Shown here: in pieces, positions 11,076-22,789 of the stretch
Layout: the number at the start of each line of letters is the position of its first letter
Numbering within the stretch: the stretch's first letter is position 1
Assembly: GCA_022575985.1 (NCBI GenBank)
Contig: JAKSXM010000002.1
Span: 19,951,001 to 20,015,000 of the forward strand
Length of the DNA: 64,000 nt
Direction: 5' to 3'
Origin: Anagrus nilaparvatae
Taxonomy: Eukaryota > Arthropoda > Insecta > Hymenoptera > Mymaridae
Position numbers and translations under genes: made by a program
Notes under the pieces: generated by a model
What the model was told of the DNA's origin: nothing
Seen by the model: only the letters and a program-made list of their open reading frames with translations
The model's database searches: none

Positions 11076-11708
11076 TGAATAATTATTATCCAATGAATTA
11101 CGTTAGATTTTATTTGAAAAAAATAGATTTAGTTAAATTCAATACATAAATTTTCTTTTAACTTTTAAACGTTAATAGAAATGAGTGTATTGATTGATGG
11201 TTGTAATCGGTAATATCTGTGGCATATTGAAGTATTTAACTCATTGTTTGAGGAACCTTAGTGCCAGCTAGTTGGCAGGGTATTTTTCTTCTGGAGTGGT
11301 TTTTCCCTGGAAATCAGATTTTTTTATCTATTTTTTTAAATTTTATTTACCTAAATAGTTATTTTAAAAATTTTGGGTAGCTCAGATACGAAAAACACGG
11401 TTTTTGACATAAAAGTGGCAAAATCTTTTTGGCATCCATCGCCGATTCTGTGTTCACATTTTTATTTGCATTCTATAGGGTCCAAACTACCAGAAAATCA
11501 TAGTGGTATAGTCGCGGTTTCGTCAATTTTTTTTTTTTTCATTTTTGGTTCTCATAAAACCTACTTTCTCGTAGAAATGCACATAATTATAGCCTATTCC
11601 TAATATCACTACATAAAGTTCCTAATTTCACTTCACCAAGTTTACTGTTGATAACCTTTATTTAGAAAATTTTTCATAAATTAAAAGTACATTTTAAAAC
11701 TTTGGAAA

Positions 11709-13940
11709 ATGAAGAAAAAAGTGTTAAAAAAAATTTCTAACATTTTTAAAAAAAGTTGCAATTTTTATGCTTTTGATGAATTACAATTTGATGATTTAAA
11801 AATTAAAGTCGAAGGATTGGGTAAATTAAATTTTCCAATAACAGAACAAGAACTAGAATCAATTATTAAACTTTCATTTCAAACTAAATTTGTATTTAAG
11901 GACCAAACAGTTTTAGATACTCAAGAAATCACATCTGATAAATTAAATGTTACAATCAATCCTGAATCATTAAATCGAGTTTTGGATAATGTTCGCAAAC
12001 AATTTTATTTTCCTGATAATACTTATATTTCAGCAAATTTAGATAAAATGTTAATTTATACTCCAGGTCAACCTCTCAAGCCTTTACAAGACACTAAAAA
12101 ATCCAAAAATATGATAGCTACCTTATTACTTGTGTTGCCTCATCCACATATTGGTGGTGATTTAATTATTGAACATGAAAATGAAAAAATTGCATTTTCT
12201 TCTGAAACTATTGTTCCAAAAGTTATAAAATGCGCAGCATTTTTTTCTATTTGTAAAAATAGAATAGAAAAAATAAAAGCAGGTCATAGAATTGTTTTGA
12301 CATATAACTTAACATTGAATTCAAATGATAAAGATAATGATGATTGGGTTAAATCAAAAGCTGAAATGTTAGATTTGGAAAATAATATACTAGAATATTT
12401 TCAAATCTCTTTGGACGAAGAAGAAGATATACGGATGTTAGTTGTATATTTAAAACACGAGTATACAGAAAACAATTTAAAATGGCAGGCACTGAAAGAT
12501 ACTGATAAATTAAATGTTTCAGCTTTGATTAACATTGCAAGAAAATTAAGCCTGGTTCCTTACTTAGGTTTGGTTAAAATTTATGATTCGTATGGCGAAT
12601 ATGGCGAATATGAGAGATGCAAATCTGTTGAACAATTAGATCATAGCATAGAGATTAAGTATTGGGTTTCTGAAGATAATAAAAGGTTTCATCATAAGTA
12701 TTTTGTGCCTGAAGATGTAGTTTGCTTCAGTGACTCAAAAAAATTAGAAGCATACAAGCAAGAAGAAGAGGGCTATCCAGAAGAAGGATTTGTTGTAGAA
12801 AAATGGTATAAATGCACTGCAATGGTTTTAATAGCAGAGTCAAGTATGATTGCTTTCAATTTTAATTCTAATCATGAGGCTGCACTGCAAGAATTAATTT
12901 TGCTGACGAAAAATTCTGGAAATCAAGAGAAAATCAAAAATATAATGAATAGTGCTGGAGAAAATTTATTCTTTATAACAAAGCAGCATATTTTTGGTCG
13001 AAAAAATTTTAGACCAATCGACCAGCAAAGATTTAATGATTTTGCTAAAATTTTATTATATTTACATGATAAAAATTATGCATTAGAGATTTTAAATAAA
13101 ATATCTGATGGATACAGCGTTTTAAATTATGACGTGTCTCACATTTTAGCAAAATTGCAGTCTAAATTTGGAGTGAAATGGGTTTTAACATTTTTAAATA
13201 AATTAAAAGAAGAAAGTGCTGATTCTGATGAAAAATCTGAAATTAATATATTTTTATGCAATATTGACTCTTTCATTAACAAGTTTATTAAACATGGAGG
13301 AGACGTTAAAGTTGCTGAATTTATTTTGGAAGCATATTCATTATCTCTAATCAACACTGATACAAGGGAAAAAAATTCTCCATACAGATGGGCTAATCAG
13401 AAATTAAGATTCAATGTAATAAAAAATGTATTATCAGCTTCTATTATTCTAAGAAAACCTGATATCGTTAAAAAAATTACCAGGCATCTGATGACTCATA
13501 CAAAAAAATATTCAGCAATTGACACTTCTGAGTTTTTATGCAAATTTATTAAAACTGTTCCTCCAAAATTTAAAGCTTACTTTAAGGAGCTTAAAAAAGT
13601 TTTGAAAGAAAAAATTGATTGTGAAGTCGTTGCATCGATGAGGGATGAAAATGATTGGTCCATAAAATCAAATTTAAAATGTGCTTGCGAAGACTGTAAA
13701 AAATTGTTGATTTTTTTGCGTTCAAAAAATGATCAAAAATTTGTATGGTCTATTAGTTTGAAAATTCGAAATCATATTATGAAAGTCATTGGCAACTCAT
13801 CTTTACCAATAAATGTTAGAGTTGAAAGAACACGTTCACCTCATAAACTTGTAATTGAAAAAACAGCTGAATTGCATAGAAAATCAAAAGAAAAATTTGA
13901 ACAATTGAAAAAAATTCGGCAGAACTTATTAAAAATTTAG
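11709..13940 (+). CDS. 2OG-Fe(II) oxygenase-like, copy 2, probable pseudoenzyme (743 aa)
   Basis: Full-length paralogue of copy 1 in one exon from ATG 11709. The fold and C-terminal region are kept, including the CACEDC cysteine motif and the basic tail. The active site is not. The HxD position reads K-P-L126-Q-D128, so the first histidine is leucine. The distal histidine is N184 (CKNRIEK). The carboxylate D128 and the 2-oxoglutarate arginine R194 remain. Five residues of the conserved VLDKNIRDTQE segment are also deleted. With both iron-binding histidines gone, iron-dependent hydroxylation is unlikely. There is no stop or frameshift across 743 codons, so the protein may be retained for another role or be young in decay. 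CCTTTATTTAG at 11655-11665 matches the splice-acceptor-like site upstream of copy 1. Confidence 0.88.
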   Translation: MKKKVLKKISNIFKKSCNFYAFDELQFDDLKIKVEGLGKLNFPITEQELESIIKLSFQTKFVFKDQTVLDTQEITSDKLNVTINPESLNRVLDNVRKQFYFPDNTYISANLDKMLIYTPGQPLKPLQDTKKSKNMIATLLLVLPHPHIGGDLIIEHENEKIAFSSETIVPKVIKCAAFFSICKNRIEKIKAGHRIVLTYNLTLNSNDKDNDDWVKSKAEMLDLENNILEYFQISLDEEEDIRMLVVYLKHEYTENNLKWQALKDTDKLNVSALINIARKLSLVPYLGLVKIYDSYGEYGEYERCKSVEQLDHSIEIKYWVSEDNKRFHHKYFVPEDVVCFSDSKKLEAYKQEEEGYPEEGFVVEKWYKCTAMVLIAESSMIAFNFNSNHEAALQELILLTKNSGNQEKIKNIMNSAGENLFFITKQHIFGRKNFRPIDQQRFNDFAKILLYLHDKNYALEILNKISDGYSVLNYDVSHILAKLQSKFGVKWVLTFLNKLKEESADSDEKSEINIFLCNIDSFINKFIKHGGDVKVAEFILEAYSLSLINTDTREKNSPYRWANQKLRFNVIKNVLSASIILRKPDIVKKITRHLMTHTKKYSAIDTSEFLCKFIKTVPPKFKAYFKELKKVLKEKIDCEVVASMRDENDWSIKSNLKCACEDCKKLLIFLRSKNDQKFVWSISLKIRNHIMKVIGNSSLPINVRVERTRSPHKLVIEKTAELHRKSKEKFEQLKKIRQNLLKI

Positions 13941-15488
13941 GAATTAAAAATATAAATTATCAATGTTTGTACAGATGCAAAAAAATTAAATGTAATATTT
14001 TTAGAATTCTTGGTTTTTAAATATAATATATGTTACTTTGTTAATAAATTTTCACTGATTGTTATTTTGAGTTTATTTTTATCAGATTATACACATTTTT
14101 ATCTGCATGTCCAAAACCTCAAATCTGCATTATTTAGTTATAAATGATTATCAACTAATATATGTTATTATGCTTGGAGAGTCATATAACACCACAGAAA
14201 AAGCTCTTTGTAATATCCGGGTAAAATCTACAAGTTTTTTAAAATTATGAAGGGCAGTATAAGTATATGTAGTTATACTAAAAAAAAAAAATCAATGCAG
14301 AAAAATTCGTGCATATTTAAAATATTATTTTAAAGTCACCAAATCCTCGTTCTTGTGATATATAATTACTGAAATATTCATTATTATTTAGAAAATTGGC
14401 GATATAACTGATTATTATTAAACACTGTAAGTATTTATAGCAAATTAAGTAATTGTAAGTGAAATTTTATTTTTTTTATTAACAAGTTGTTGACTGTACC
14501 TATATATTACTGAGGAAAAATGTATAAGGTATTAGCACAATCTTATAATTAATTATAATCATTTGTTAAAAACTGAAATTTAATCCTTTTTATTTTATCC
14601 TGAATAATAATTTAATAAAAATAATTATAAAAAAATGTATAAATATATTACATTTTCAATTAGCGACAAATAAATTTCTAAGTCAACTAAAGATAATGTT
14701 TAAGTTTTAATTAACGTAATAATCAACTTTTTAATTCTCCATGCAACTTATTATCTTTTTTGATATTAATAATTAGATTTTATAAATTTATATACACAAA
14801 TTTTCAAAATTTCAATAATTTAAATAAATTTCCCGGTTTAAATACAACTGCATGGTAGCGCCACCTTGACAAGCTAGCGCTTAGTATATAATAATAATAA
14901 TAAAAAGTAGGTACATGATCGCAAAAAGAAAAAGTTAATAATAATAGAAAAATAATTAATAATATATTACTATTATTGTTTTGTGACTTAAAAAATAATA
15001 ATCTAAAAAAATTTTAACATTGACTCGTCAGACGTTAGTAAGTTTATATTTTTTTTATCATATTACTTTATTGTGGTGAGATAGGTCAATAATTTTTCAC
15101 TTTATTGTTACGTCTAAGGTACTTTAAATAATTTATGAGTAAGAGATTTGAAATTAGACTAACTAGGCTCTATGTAATTACTGCAACTGGATTAAGACTG
15201 ACTAACGTAACATACAAAAGTGCAAAATCAAAGTATACCTTTTAGCCTTGCGTCTTGTGACACTAACGGCGGGAAAGGTGCTAAGTTCAATCAAATGGAG
15301 AAATAAGTAGTCAAATAACAATTTAGTTTATTTATAAGATAGTTACAAAAGATTAATAATTAAAGAATATTAAGTTGAATGTTAAACAATAATTCAATTC
15401 GTCTTACAATATACTTATGAGCGATTCGTCAAGCGAAACTTGAATATTCTCCTAAAATTATTTAAAACCCATATGTTATCAATATAAC
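13941..15488. other. Gene-free spacer after copy 2
   Basis: AT-rich. Contains a short TAA microsatellite near 14887. I see no gene. Confidence 0.5.
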
Positions 15489-15899
15489 TATAGGGGCTAT
15501 CCATATATTACGTAAGGCAAAAAAGAGGGAGGGGGGGGGGGTTGCGATTTTCTTATTTTTTCTTACTTAGGAGAGTACGGGGTTTGAAAATATCTTACGT
15601 AAGAATAAACGTTATTTAAAAATAATTTTAACAATAGGTATTACTTTAAAATAGACAAGGGTGGTTGGTGTAGAGAGGGTCTAAAACTTTAATACATAAA
15701 TTTGTATTAACAGTCCCAAGTCTGATTAAAAGTTTGAGAGGCATTTACTGAATGGTTAAAAAAAACTTTATGATAAATGAGTAAGATCTTACAAAGAGGG
15801 AGGGGGGGAGGCGAAATTCTTATTTTTTCTTACAAAGGGGTGAGGGGGGGTAAAAAAACTTCAAAAATTGTCTTACGTAATATATGGATAGCCCCTATA
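15489..15899. mobile_element. 403-bp MITE with TATA target duplication
   Basis: The element runs from 15493 to 15895 with terminal inverted repeats GGGGCTATCCATATATTACG and its complement, flanked by TATA on both sides (15489-15492 and 15896-15899). Inside, two G-rich blocks (GAGGGAGGGGGGG) lie in the same orientation, next to 'cttattttttcttac', so the interior is a direct rather than inverted duplication. No ORF. Confidence 0.88.
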
Positions 15900-17544
15900 A
15901 TGAGTATTTTATTTTTTTTTTCTGCATAATTAATGATTTTCAAATTCGAATGCAAATGTTTTTTTAAAAATTAATGGCATGGAAATAATAAAATTAAGAT
16001 TTATAAATTACATAATCCATAACTTTTTTTTTTCAGTAGTGTAACTAATTATTTTAATTTATTTATGCGAATATATTATTTTATAAAATAAAAATATAAT
16101 TTAAATTATTTGCTTAATTCATTAACCCTTAATCAACCATTCTTGGATAAATGAATATTTATAACTTTATATTAGGTATCACTAATGCTGTCCTAGAGTA
16201 TGGTTGATTAGGCGCTAATGGGTAAAATTCCCTAAAATTAAAATCCCTTTTCTGGTATAACTGGATATTTCTTCGCGAACCTAAAAATCTATTAACTAGC
16301 AGCGAACAATAAATATACAAAAATCATATTTTGTGCTGAAGAGCTTTACATCAACTTACCCTGAAATTCATAGATTTGAGATACTGGATACTTATATCAG
16401 AATGCTGAATTTCCTTATTATTGTAATCTTATCTCAAAGTTAAAAAATTTCCAAAAATAAAAAATTGACATTTTAGATGAAGACTTATTGGTTACGTATG
16501 CCCATACAAATGTTTGTAGTAATATGTGATTAATAATTTAGTCTGATATCTTTATTAATGATTTATTTTTAATAATTAAACGAGTTTCTTGGATCAAGTT
16601 TCTCAAACAATGATAATCGCAATTATTGCTTATACACGAGAACGACTTTTTTCAATGAAATTCATTAATTTAATTTCTGGAAAATAATTTACACATTAGT
16701 CTATCAGTTATTAAAAAAAAAAAAAAAAATTTTTTTAGATTAAATGGATGAAATTTTAAGATAGTCTGATTTAGAAAAGAAAGAAAATAGAAAATTGATT
16801 TTGAATAAATTTAAACAAGAATTTATTTACCAGTTGTGCCAAAGGAGATTTTTTCTCAGATTTTTTGAACTTTCATCCTGAATTCGATGAATTTTGTTAC
16901 TTGAAAAAATTGTTTGCAAATGACCTTATAATTTTATGTGCCCTTTGCAACCTTTAATCCCCTGAATTTTTTCTTCAATTGTTCGTTAAATTTTTTAATA
17001 GAAAAATGGTCTCATTAATGATAAAATTAGCCATTAGGTATCAAATTTATGTCTGACTCTAAAATAATATTACAGTAGACTCTCGATATAACGAATTGTA
17101 ATAACTTTTGAAGTATAACACGAATTTACACTGCCAATATAATAGATTTGAACGAGAACTTGAATTACTCTTAACAGTTTATAAACTTAATTAAGCATTT
17201 TTTAAAGCAAAATACTACAAGACTAATATATAAATCTTATCACATATTTATTATGCAAGTTTTCTTTGTTTAAAAACATTGAAATTAGGTGTATAAAAAA
17301 TTGGATTAGTCAATGTATCGTATCAAAAACAAAAATTATTATAAGAAAAATAATTAAAAGAAAAAATTAAGATTAATTAATTCTTATCATAATATAAAAT
17401 GACAATTTTTTTTATTAGCAGTCAGTTAGTTAACAGGCATTTATCAATTAATATCATTTTTAATAAATTTAAAATGTTTTTCAGGTAAATTATTTGTTTC
17501 ATATAAATTTAAATTCAACCGTTAAATATAAAGAATAAAGAAAA
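15900..17544. other. Gene-free spacer before the aldo-keto reductase
   Basis: AT-rich. Near 17074 the words CAGTAGACTCTCGATATAACGAA resemble one end of a Tigger/pogo-type element, but no matching second end was found. No gene seen. Confidence 0.45.
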
Positions 17545-19354
17545 ATGTCTTTTAGCAAAATCTGTATTCAAATAATTTTTTTATCAATAATAAAATTGAC
17601 GATTTCAAAAAATGTCGAAAAAACTGTGTTATTGTCATCTGGCTACCAAATGCCTGTTGTTGCATTAGGAACTGCTGCAGTTAGTATTTACTTAAAAATT
17701 TTTCAACAAAATAAAATATTCATTAAAAAACAAGTTTAATTTTTTTAGCTAAAAACTAGTGAAAAAACTGAAGAAGCCTTAATGTTTGCCCTGGACAATG
17801 GTTACAGACACATTGATGCTGCATTTCAATTTTTTAATGAAAAACTTATTGGTAAAGTTTTAAAAAAATGGTTTGACAAAGGCGGGAAACGTGAAGAACT
17901 TTTTATAACAAGCAAAGTAAGAAATTTAAATATAAATATTTTGACAAATTCTAATTATTTGACTTTTATTACAGCTTCCTTTTTTCGGTGATCGTCCAGA
18001 AAATGTTGAAAAGTTCATAAATTTATCATTAGCTAATTTAGGAATTGATTATTTAGATATGTACTTTATTCATGGACCAATGTCTCTAAAACCTGATAAA
18101 ACTGGTGTAAATTATAATGTAGTTAATGGAGTATACTTATTTGATGAATCGCTTGATCTTGTTGGACTTTGGAAGGTAAAACTAAATAAAATATTTTATT
18201 AAGTGTGTTTATCGTAAGTTCGGATTTTTTTTTTTTTTAATTTAAAGTTTGCGTGTTAAAATTTATCCTAGGTAGAGTTTATCGGAATTTCGAATATTGG
18301 AATTGGATATCCGGTCACTTTAACCGCGATTCTGTTGTCCAATAATTGGATTTTTTTAATTTAAATTTTAAGAAATTATTGAAAACCTTGAATGAAAATT
18401 AAAAGATTATATTATTCGAAGAACCAAAATTTTTTCTATATTTTACTTAAATTTTGTCATTTGCAACATTTTAAACAAAAAGCTCGCTTACTGAACAAGT
18501 GGAATGTCCGTTGTGGTGATACCGAAAATCCGTATGTTACAATCAGGAAAAAATTTCATTTGCAAGAAACAGAATCCCGATCGCAGCAACAGAAATTTTA
18601 GTTTGAATAAGCAATTTTCGGCTAAAGCTAAATTTTTTTGATTATCGTGATTTTTCAGTTCATGAAATAATAGATCTTAATATTTTCATCATAGGCAATG
18701 GAAGATCAAGTCAAGGCTGGTAGGACAAGGTCTATCGGAGTCAGTACATTCAATAAAACACAGCTTCAAACTATTTATGATAACTCTAAAATCAAACCCA
18801 GTAATTTACAGGTATTTTATTCATTTTTTTTAAATTAAAAAAAATTTAATATAGGTCTTTTAAATTTTTAAGATTGAAGCCCACACTTACATGCAACAAA
18901 GAGAATTAAGAAAATACTGTAGCGATAAGAACATAAAAGTAACAGCATATTCACCATTATCATTACCATTAGGAAGTAAAAATACTTCACTAAGTCTACT
19001 AGAAGACCCAATTGTATTAGAAATTGCAAAAAAGTACAAAAAAAGTCCTGCACAAATTATATTAAGACATGAGATCCAAGGTGGCTTGATTGTTGTACCC
19101 GAAAGCTTAAGTTTGAAAGGAATCAAAGATAACATAGATATATTTAATTTTAATCTTGATGATGTAGATGTAAAAAAATTAAATTCATTAGATAAAGGCG
19201 AAAAAGGAAGAGTTAATAATTTTAAAAATTTTATGCCTGGGTAAATATATTTAATTTGTAAATTTTGAATTATTGAATAACATCATTTATATATTTTTTT
19301 AGGATTGAAAATCATTTATATTATCCTTTCCAAGATTCAGCAAAAAGTGAATAA
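17545..19354 (+). CDS. Aldo-keto reductase-like, secreted, altered active site (6 exons, 346 aa)
   Basis: Exons by GT-AG and frame continuity: 17545-17679, 17749-17916, 17975-18175, 18695-18811, 18873-19240, 19303-19354 (1041 nt, stop TAA). The family reduces carbonyls with NADPH through an Asp-Tyr-Lys-His tetrad. Here Asp68 (HIDAA), Lys101 (FITSK) and His134 (FIHGP) are present, but the tyrosine position is Phe73 (TTT at 17830). The usual PKS...R cofactor-phosphate motif reads P283-E284-S285 with Gly at 290. An N-terminal hydrophobic stretch (about residues 5-20) looks like a signal peptide, which is unusual because most family members are cytosolic. Length and the C-terminal YPF are normal. 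An inactive or binding-only secreted protein is likely. It sits between oxygenase copies 2 and 3. Confidence 0.87.
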
Positions 19355-20030
19355 TAAAAAAATTGGTTCGATTATTAATAATCAAGAAAAATTTTATTTG
19401 CCCAAAGTAATAATTCTCCATTTTGGATCATAAATTAATTAATATTCAACATGTTAAAAATTTATGTAAAATAATTTAAATTGTTTTTTTAAAAAATAAT
19501 TATTTTAAATAATTTAATTGTTTCTTTGAAATTTTATTAATTTTTTTTATTTTTGTCAATATTAAATAAGTATACTTTTTAATTATTGGCGAATCGCTTA
19601 ACTGTTTTCCCTATAATTATATAAATAATATAATAAATTTTGTTTTTTTAATATTATCCTAAAGAACGCCTGAGTTTATTCTGTGATATCTGTGACATAT
19701 ATAAGCAAGATAAGACTTGACTTTATGTAATTTGTGTTAAATAACCCTTTGAATATGTTTCCTTCTAGCAATGTCGAAATAATTCACTTTACGCCCTTAT
19801 TAGAAGATTTACTATTTTTAAATAGTACAAAATACTTATTAAAATTGCACTGATTGCACAATAATCATAATCATGAAAATAAAATATGGAAGAAATTTTG
19901 AATTTTTTGTAAACAGTTTCTAAAATAGGTATTAACAAAAATTTGGATTCAGTTTATAAGCATAAATTTAATTATTATCGATAGGCTCGAATAAGATATT
20001 CGATTTTCGTAAATATTGTGCCAAAATAGA
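19355..20030. other. Gene-free spacer
   Basis: 3' flank of the aldo-keto reductase gene (an AATAAA overlaps the stop region) and AT-rich sequence. No gene seen. Confidence 0.5.
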
Positions 20031-20330
20031 TACGAGTGAGAGAGTGCTGTCACAGTCAGCTGTCATGCGTACGCGTCGATTTCTCTCTCACTCACATAAG
20101 AGTATATGAGCATTATTATTTACATGATATTATATTAATTAATCAACAAAATTAAACTTTTGAATATGTAACATGATTATTTTGATATTATTTTATTAAA
20201 ATCATACTTTTTTGATAAAAAATTAATATTTTTTAGTAAATAATAGTCATTTAATTTTGAAAGATTTTGAATTCCCACTGAAATGGAGCATGTCTCAGTA
20301 GCGCCCTCAAACTACGGAAAATACCATAGA
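20031..20330. mobile_element. Solo half-copy of foldback family F1
   Basis: From TACGAGTGAGAGAGTG through 'cactcacataagagtatatgagc' to 'catgtctcagtagcgccctcaaactacgg' it matches the right half of the 8197-8731 palindrome with few differences. The left arm is missing. Confidence 0.88.
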
Positions 20331-20575
20331 AAATACCTCATTGCAATTTGCAAACCTGAATTGGCTGAATTTATTCGGTTCCTGGCAAATTTATTGGCCT
20401 TATCCAACTTCATCTTAAGACTTTCTAGATCTACTAAGCTTTAATTCTTGCGAAGTTCCTGAAAAAATAAAATTTAATTCATTGTAAGTTTACATTTTTT
20501 TTCAAAATGCAATTAATACGTTATTTATTGATTTTTTAACCTTTTTAAATAGTAACACAGTTTGTGGATAAAAAA

Positions 20576-22789
20576 ATGGCGAAACAAGCACTAAAAAATA
20601 TTGCTGCAGTTCTTAACCATGAACAACATGGTGATGAAGATAAAAAAACTGATAATTTTTATGTTGTTGATAATTTACAATTTGATGATTTAAATATTGA
20701 AGTCGAAGGATTGGGTAAATTAAATTTACCAATAACAGAACAAGAAGTAAAAAAATTGATAGACATTTCTTCTCAAGCTAGATTTGGTTTAAGAGATCAA
20801 ACTATTTTGGATACCAATGTTCGAGATACCCAAGAAATTCCATCTAATAAATTAAATGTAACAATTAATCCAGAATCATTAACTCGAGTTTTAAATAATG
20901 TTCAAAGAGCATTTTATTTATCTGAAAATAGTTCCTTAATAGCATATTTACATAACATGTTAATTTATGGTACAGGACAATTTTTCGATACTCATCAAGA
21001 TACTGAAAAATATGAAAATATGATTGCTACGTTGGTACTCGTCTTGCCCTATCCACATATTGGTGGTGATTTAATTGTTGATCATGGCAATAAAAATTTT
21101 GTGTTCTCTTCTCAAAGCATCGCTCCAAGAGATATTAAGTGTATTGTCTTCTTTTCTGATTGTGCACATAAAATAGATAAAATTATAGAAGGTTACCGAG
21201 TTGTAATGACTTACAATATAGTATTGCAATCAAATAATGAAGAGGATAATTTAGTTAATTTAGAAAATAAAAATTTACTATTGCAAAATCATATTACAGA
21301 ATATTTTCAAGCCTCGTCAAGTAAAGAAATGCCTATGCTAGTTATATATTTGAGCCATCAATATACAGAACAAAGTTTAAGATGGCAAATGATGAAAGGC
21401 CAAGATCGAGTTAATGTTTCAGCTTTGATGAATGTTGCAAAAAACTTAAATTTAGTTTCTTATTTGACTTTGGTTGAAATTCATAAATCATTCAGTGCAG
21501 AAATGGATTATACAATTATTGAATGTGATGGAAAATATATAGAGATTAAGTTTTGGGTGGATAAAAATAATAAAACATTCCATCATTCAAAAACTGTTTC
21601 TGATGATGAAGTATGTGTAACTGGTTCAAAAAAATTAAAACCATACAACATCGAAAAAGAAGCCTATCATGGTAACTGGGGACCTAGTATAAATAAATGG
21701 TATAAGTGTGCTGCACTTGTTTTAATAAGGGAATCTGACTTTATTATATTTAATTTCTCTGTGAATTATGATACAGCGTTAGAAGATTTGGCACTATTAA
21801 CTAAAAATTCTGGAAACGAAGAAAAAATTAAAAATATAATAACTAGTGCTGGTAAAAATTTATTTGATACATATTCAAATAAGCATCAAAATTTTATTAA
21901 TTTTGCAGAAATTGTCATGTATTTAAATGATAAAGATTATGCATTAGAAATTCTAAATAAAATTTCGAATAAATGGAGTATTTTAAAGCATGATGTGTCT
22001 CAAACTTTAGTCAAATTACAACTTAAATTTGGAGTAGAATGGATTTTATTGTTTTTGAATAAATTAAAAGGCAAATCATTGCAAAATAAATTATTTTTGA
22101 CTAACATTGATTCATTCATTAGCAATTTCATAAAATATGGAGGAGATATAAAAGTTGCTGAATTTATTTTGAACGAGCACATTTTAAATTTAATCAACGA
22201 TGATGCAAGTCAAGGAAATCTTTCATACAGATGGGCTAGTCAAAATAATCAGTCAAGAATAGAAAAACTAGAAAAGACTATTTTAGCAGCCATAGTTTTG
22301 AAAAAAACTGACCTTTTGATAAAAATTATCAGACATCTTATGTCTAATATAGAAATATATTCAATAATAGATACTTCTGAATTCTTCTGCAAATTTATTA
22401 AAACTGTTTCTCCAGAATTTCAAGCTCATTTTACAGATCTTAAAAATTTTTTGAAAGCAAAAGTAGATAGTGAAATAGCTTTGTCAATGAGAGATGAAGG
22501 CGATTGGTCAATAACAGCAAGATTACCATGTTCTTGTGATCATTGTAAAAAGGCAATGACCTTTTTAAGATCAAAAACTGAAACGAAATTCGTATGGCCC
22601 ATTGCAAAAGATATTCGAAATCATATTATGAAGATTATCAACGATTTATCTCTTCCAATATCATTTAAGGTTGAGAAGACAGGTTCTCCTCATAGACTTG
22701 TTATGGAAAAAACTACTGATTTGATTAAAAAATCAAAAGCTAAATTTGATAAATTAAAAATTATTCGTCAAAAATTATTAAGCTTATAA
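20576..22789 (+). CDS. 2OG-Fe(II) oxygenase, copy 3 (full length, 737 aa)
   Basis: Paralogue with an intact active site: H140-x-D142 (THQDTEK), H198 (AHKIDK) and R208 (GYR). The upstream VRDTQEI motif, the GGDLI strand and the C-terminal CSCDHC with basic tail are all present. A GTG codon at 20564 lies in frame upstream, but ATG 20576 is the first normal start and matches the MAKQ/MSKE start of copy 4. The acceptor-like CTTTTTAAATAG at 20541-20552, aligned with copies 1 and 2, suggests a shared 5'-UTR intron and hence DNA-level duplication rather than retroposition. Copies 3 and 4 look closest to each other (TNEVKIENL-type C-terminal phrases such as MEKTTDL and MEKSTDL). Expected to be catalytically competent; substrate unknown. 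Confidence 0.9.
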   Translation: MAKQALKNIAAVLNHEQHGDEDKKTDNFYVVDNLQFDDLNIEVEGLGKLNLPITEQEVKKLIDISSQARFGLRDQTILDTNVRDTQEIPSNKLNVTINPESLTRVLNNVQRAFYLSENSSLIAYLHNMLIYGTGQFFDTHQDTEKYENMIATLVLVLPYPHIGGDLIVDHGNKNFVFSSQSIAPRDIKCIVFFSDCAHKIDKIIEGYRVVMTYNIVLQSNNEEDNLVNLENKNLLLQNHITEYFQASSSKEMPMLVIYLSHQYTEQSLRWQMMKGQDRVNVSALMNVAKNLNLVSYLTLVEIHKSFSAEMDYTIIECDGKYIEIKFWVDKNNKTFHHSKTVSDDEVCVTGSKKLKPYNIEKEAYHGNWGPSINKWYKCAALVLIRESDFIIFNFSVNYDTALEDLALLTKNSGNEEKIKNIITSAGKNLFDTYSNKHQNFINFAEIVMYLNDKDYALEILNKISNKWSILKHDVSQTLVKLQLKFGVEWILLFLNKLKGKSLQNKLFLTNIDSFISNFIKYGGDIKVAEFILNEHILNLINDDASQGNLSYRWASQNNQSRIEKLEKTILAAIVLKKTDLLIKIIRHLMSNIEIYSIIDTSEFFCKFIKTVSPEFQAHFTDLKNFLKAKVDSEIALSMRDEGDWSITARLPCSCDHCKKAMTFLRSKTETKFVWPIAKDIRNHIMKIINDLSLPISFKVEKTGSPHRLVMEKTTDLIKKSKAKFDKLKIIRQKLLSL

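Larger units (their letters stand above)
9095..11600. mobile_element. 2.5-kb non-autonomous element with terminal inverted repeats of about 330-380 bp
   Basis: The left end (about 9100-9480: GTGCATTTCTACGAGAAAGTA, then 'ttctggtagtttggaccctat', 'cggcgatggatgcc', 'ccgtgtttttcgtatctgagct') is mirrored at 11280-11595 in the reverse complement. Inside lies a second inverted repeat (about 9480-9995), a GT microsatellite, and two direct repeats of about 447 bp. No transposase is visible. The class is unknown. Confidence 0.85.

Noticed and set aside
17071..17100. Tigger/pogo transposon copy
   Set aside because: Only one end-like word is present, without a partner end or transposase; left as a note in the spacer.
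20564..20575. GTG as start of oxygenase copy 3, and TTG at 27003 for copy 5
   Set aside because: Non-ATG starts are not needed; in-frame ATGs at 20576 and 27027 match the paralogues.
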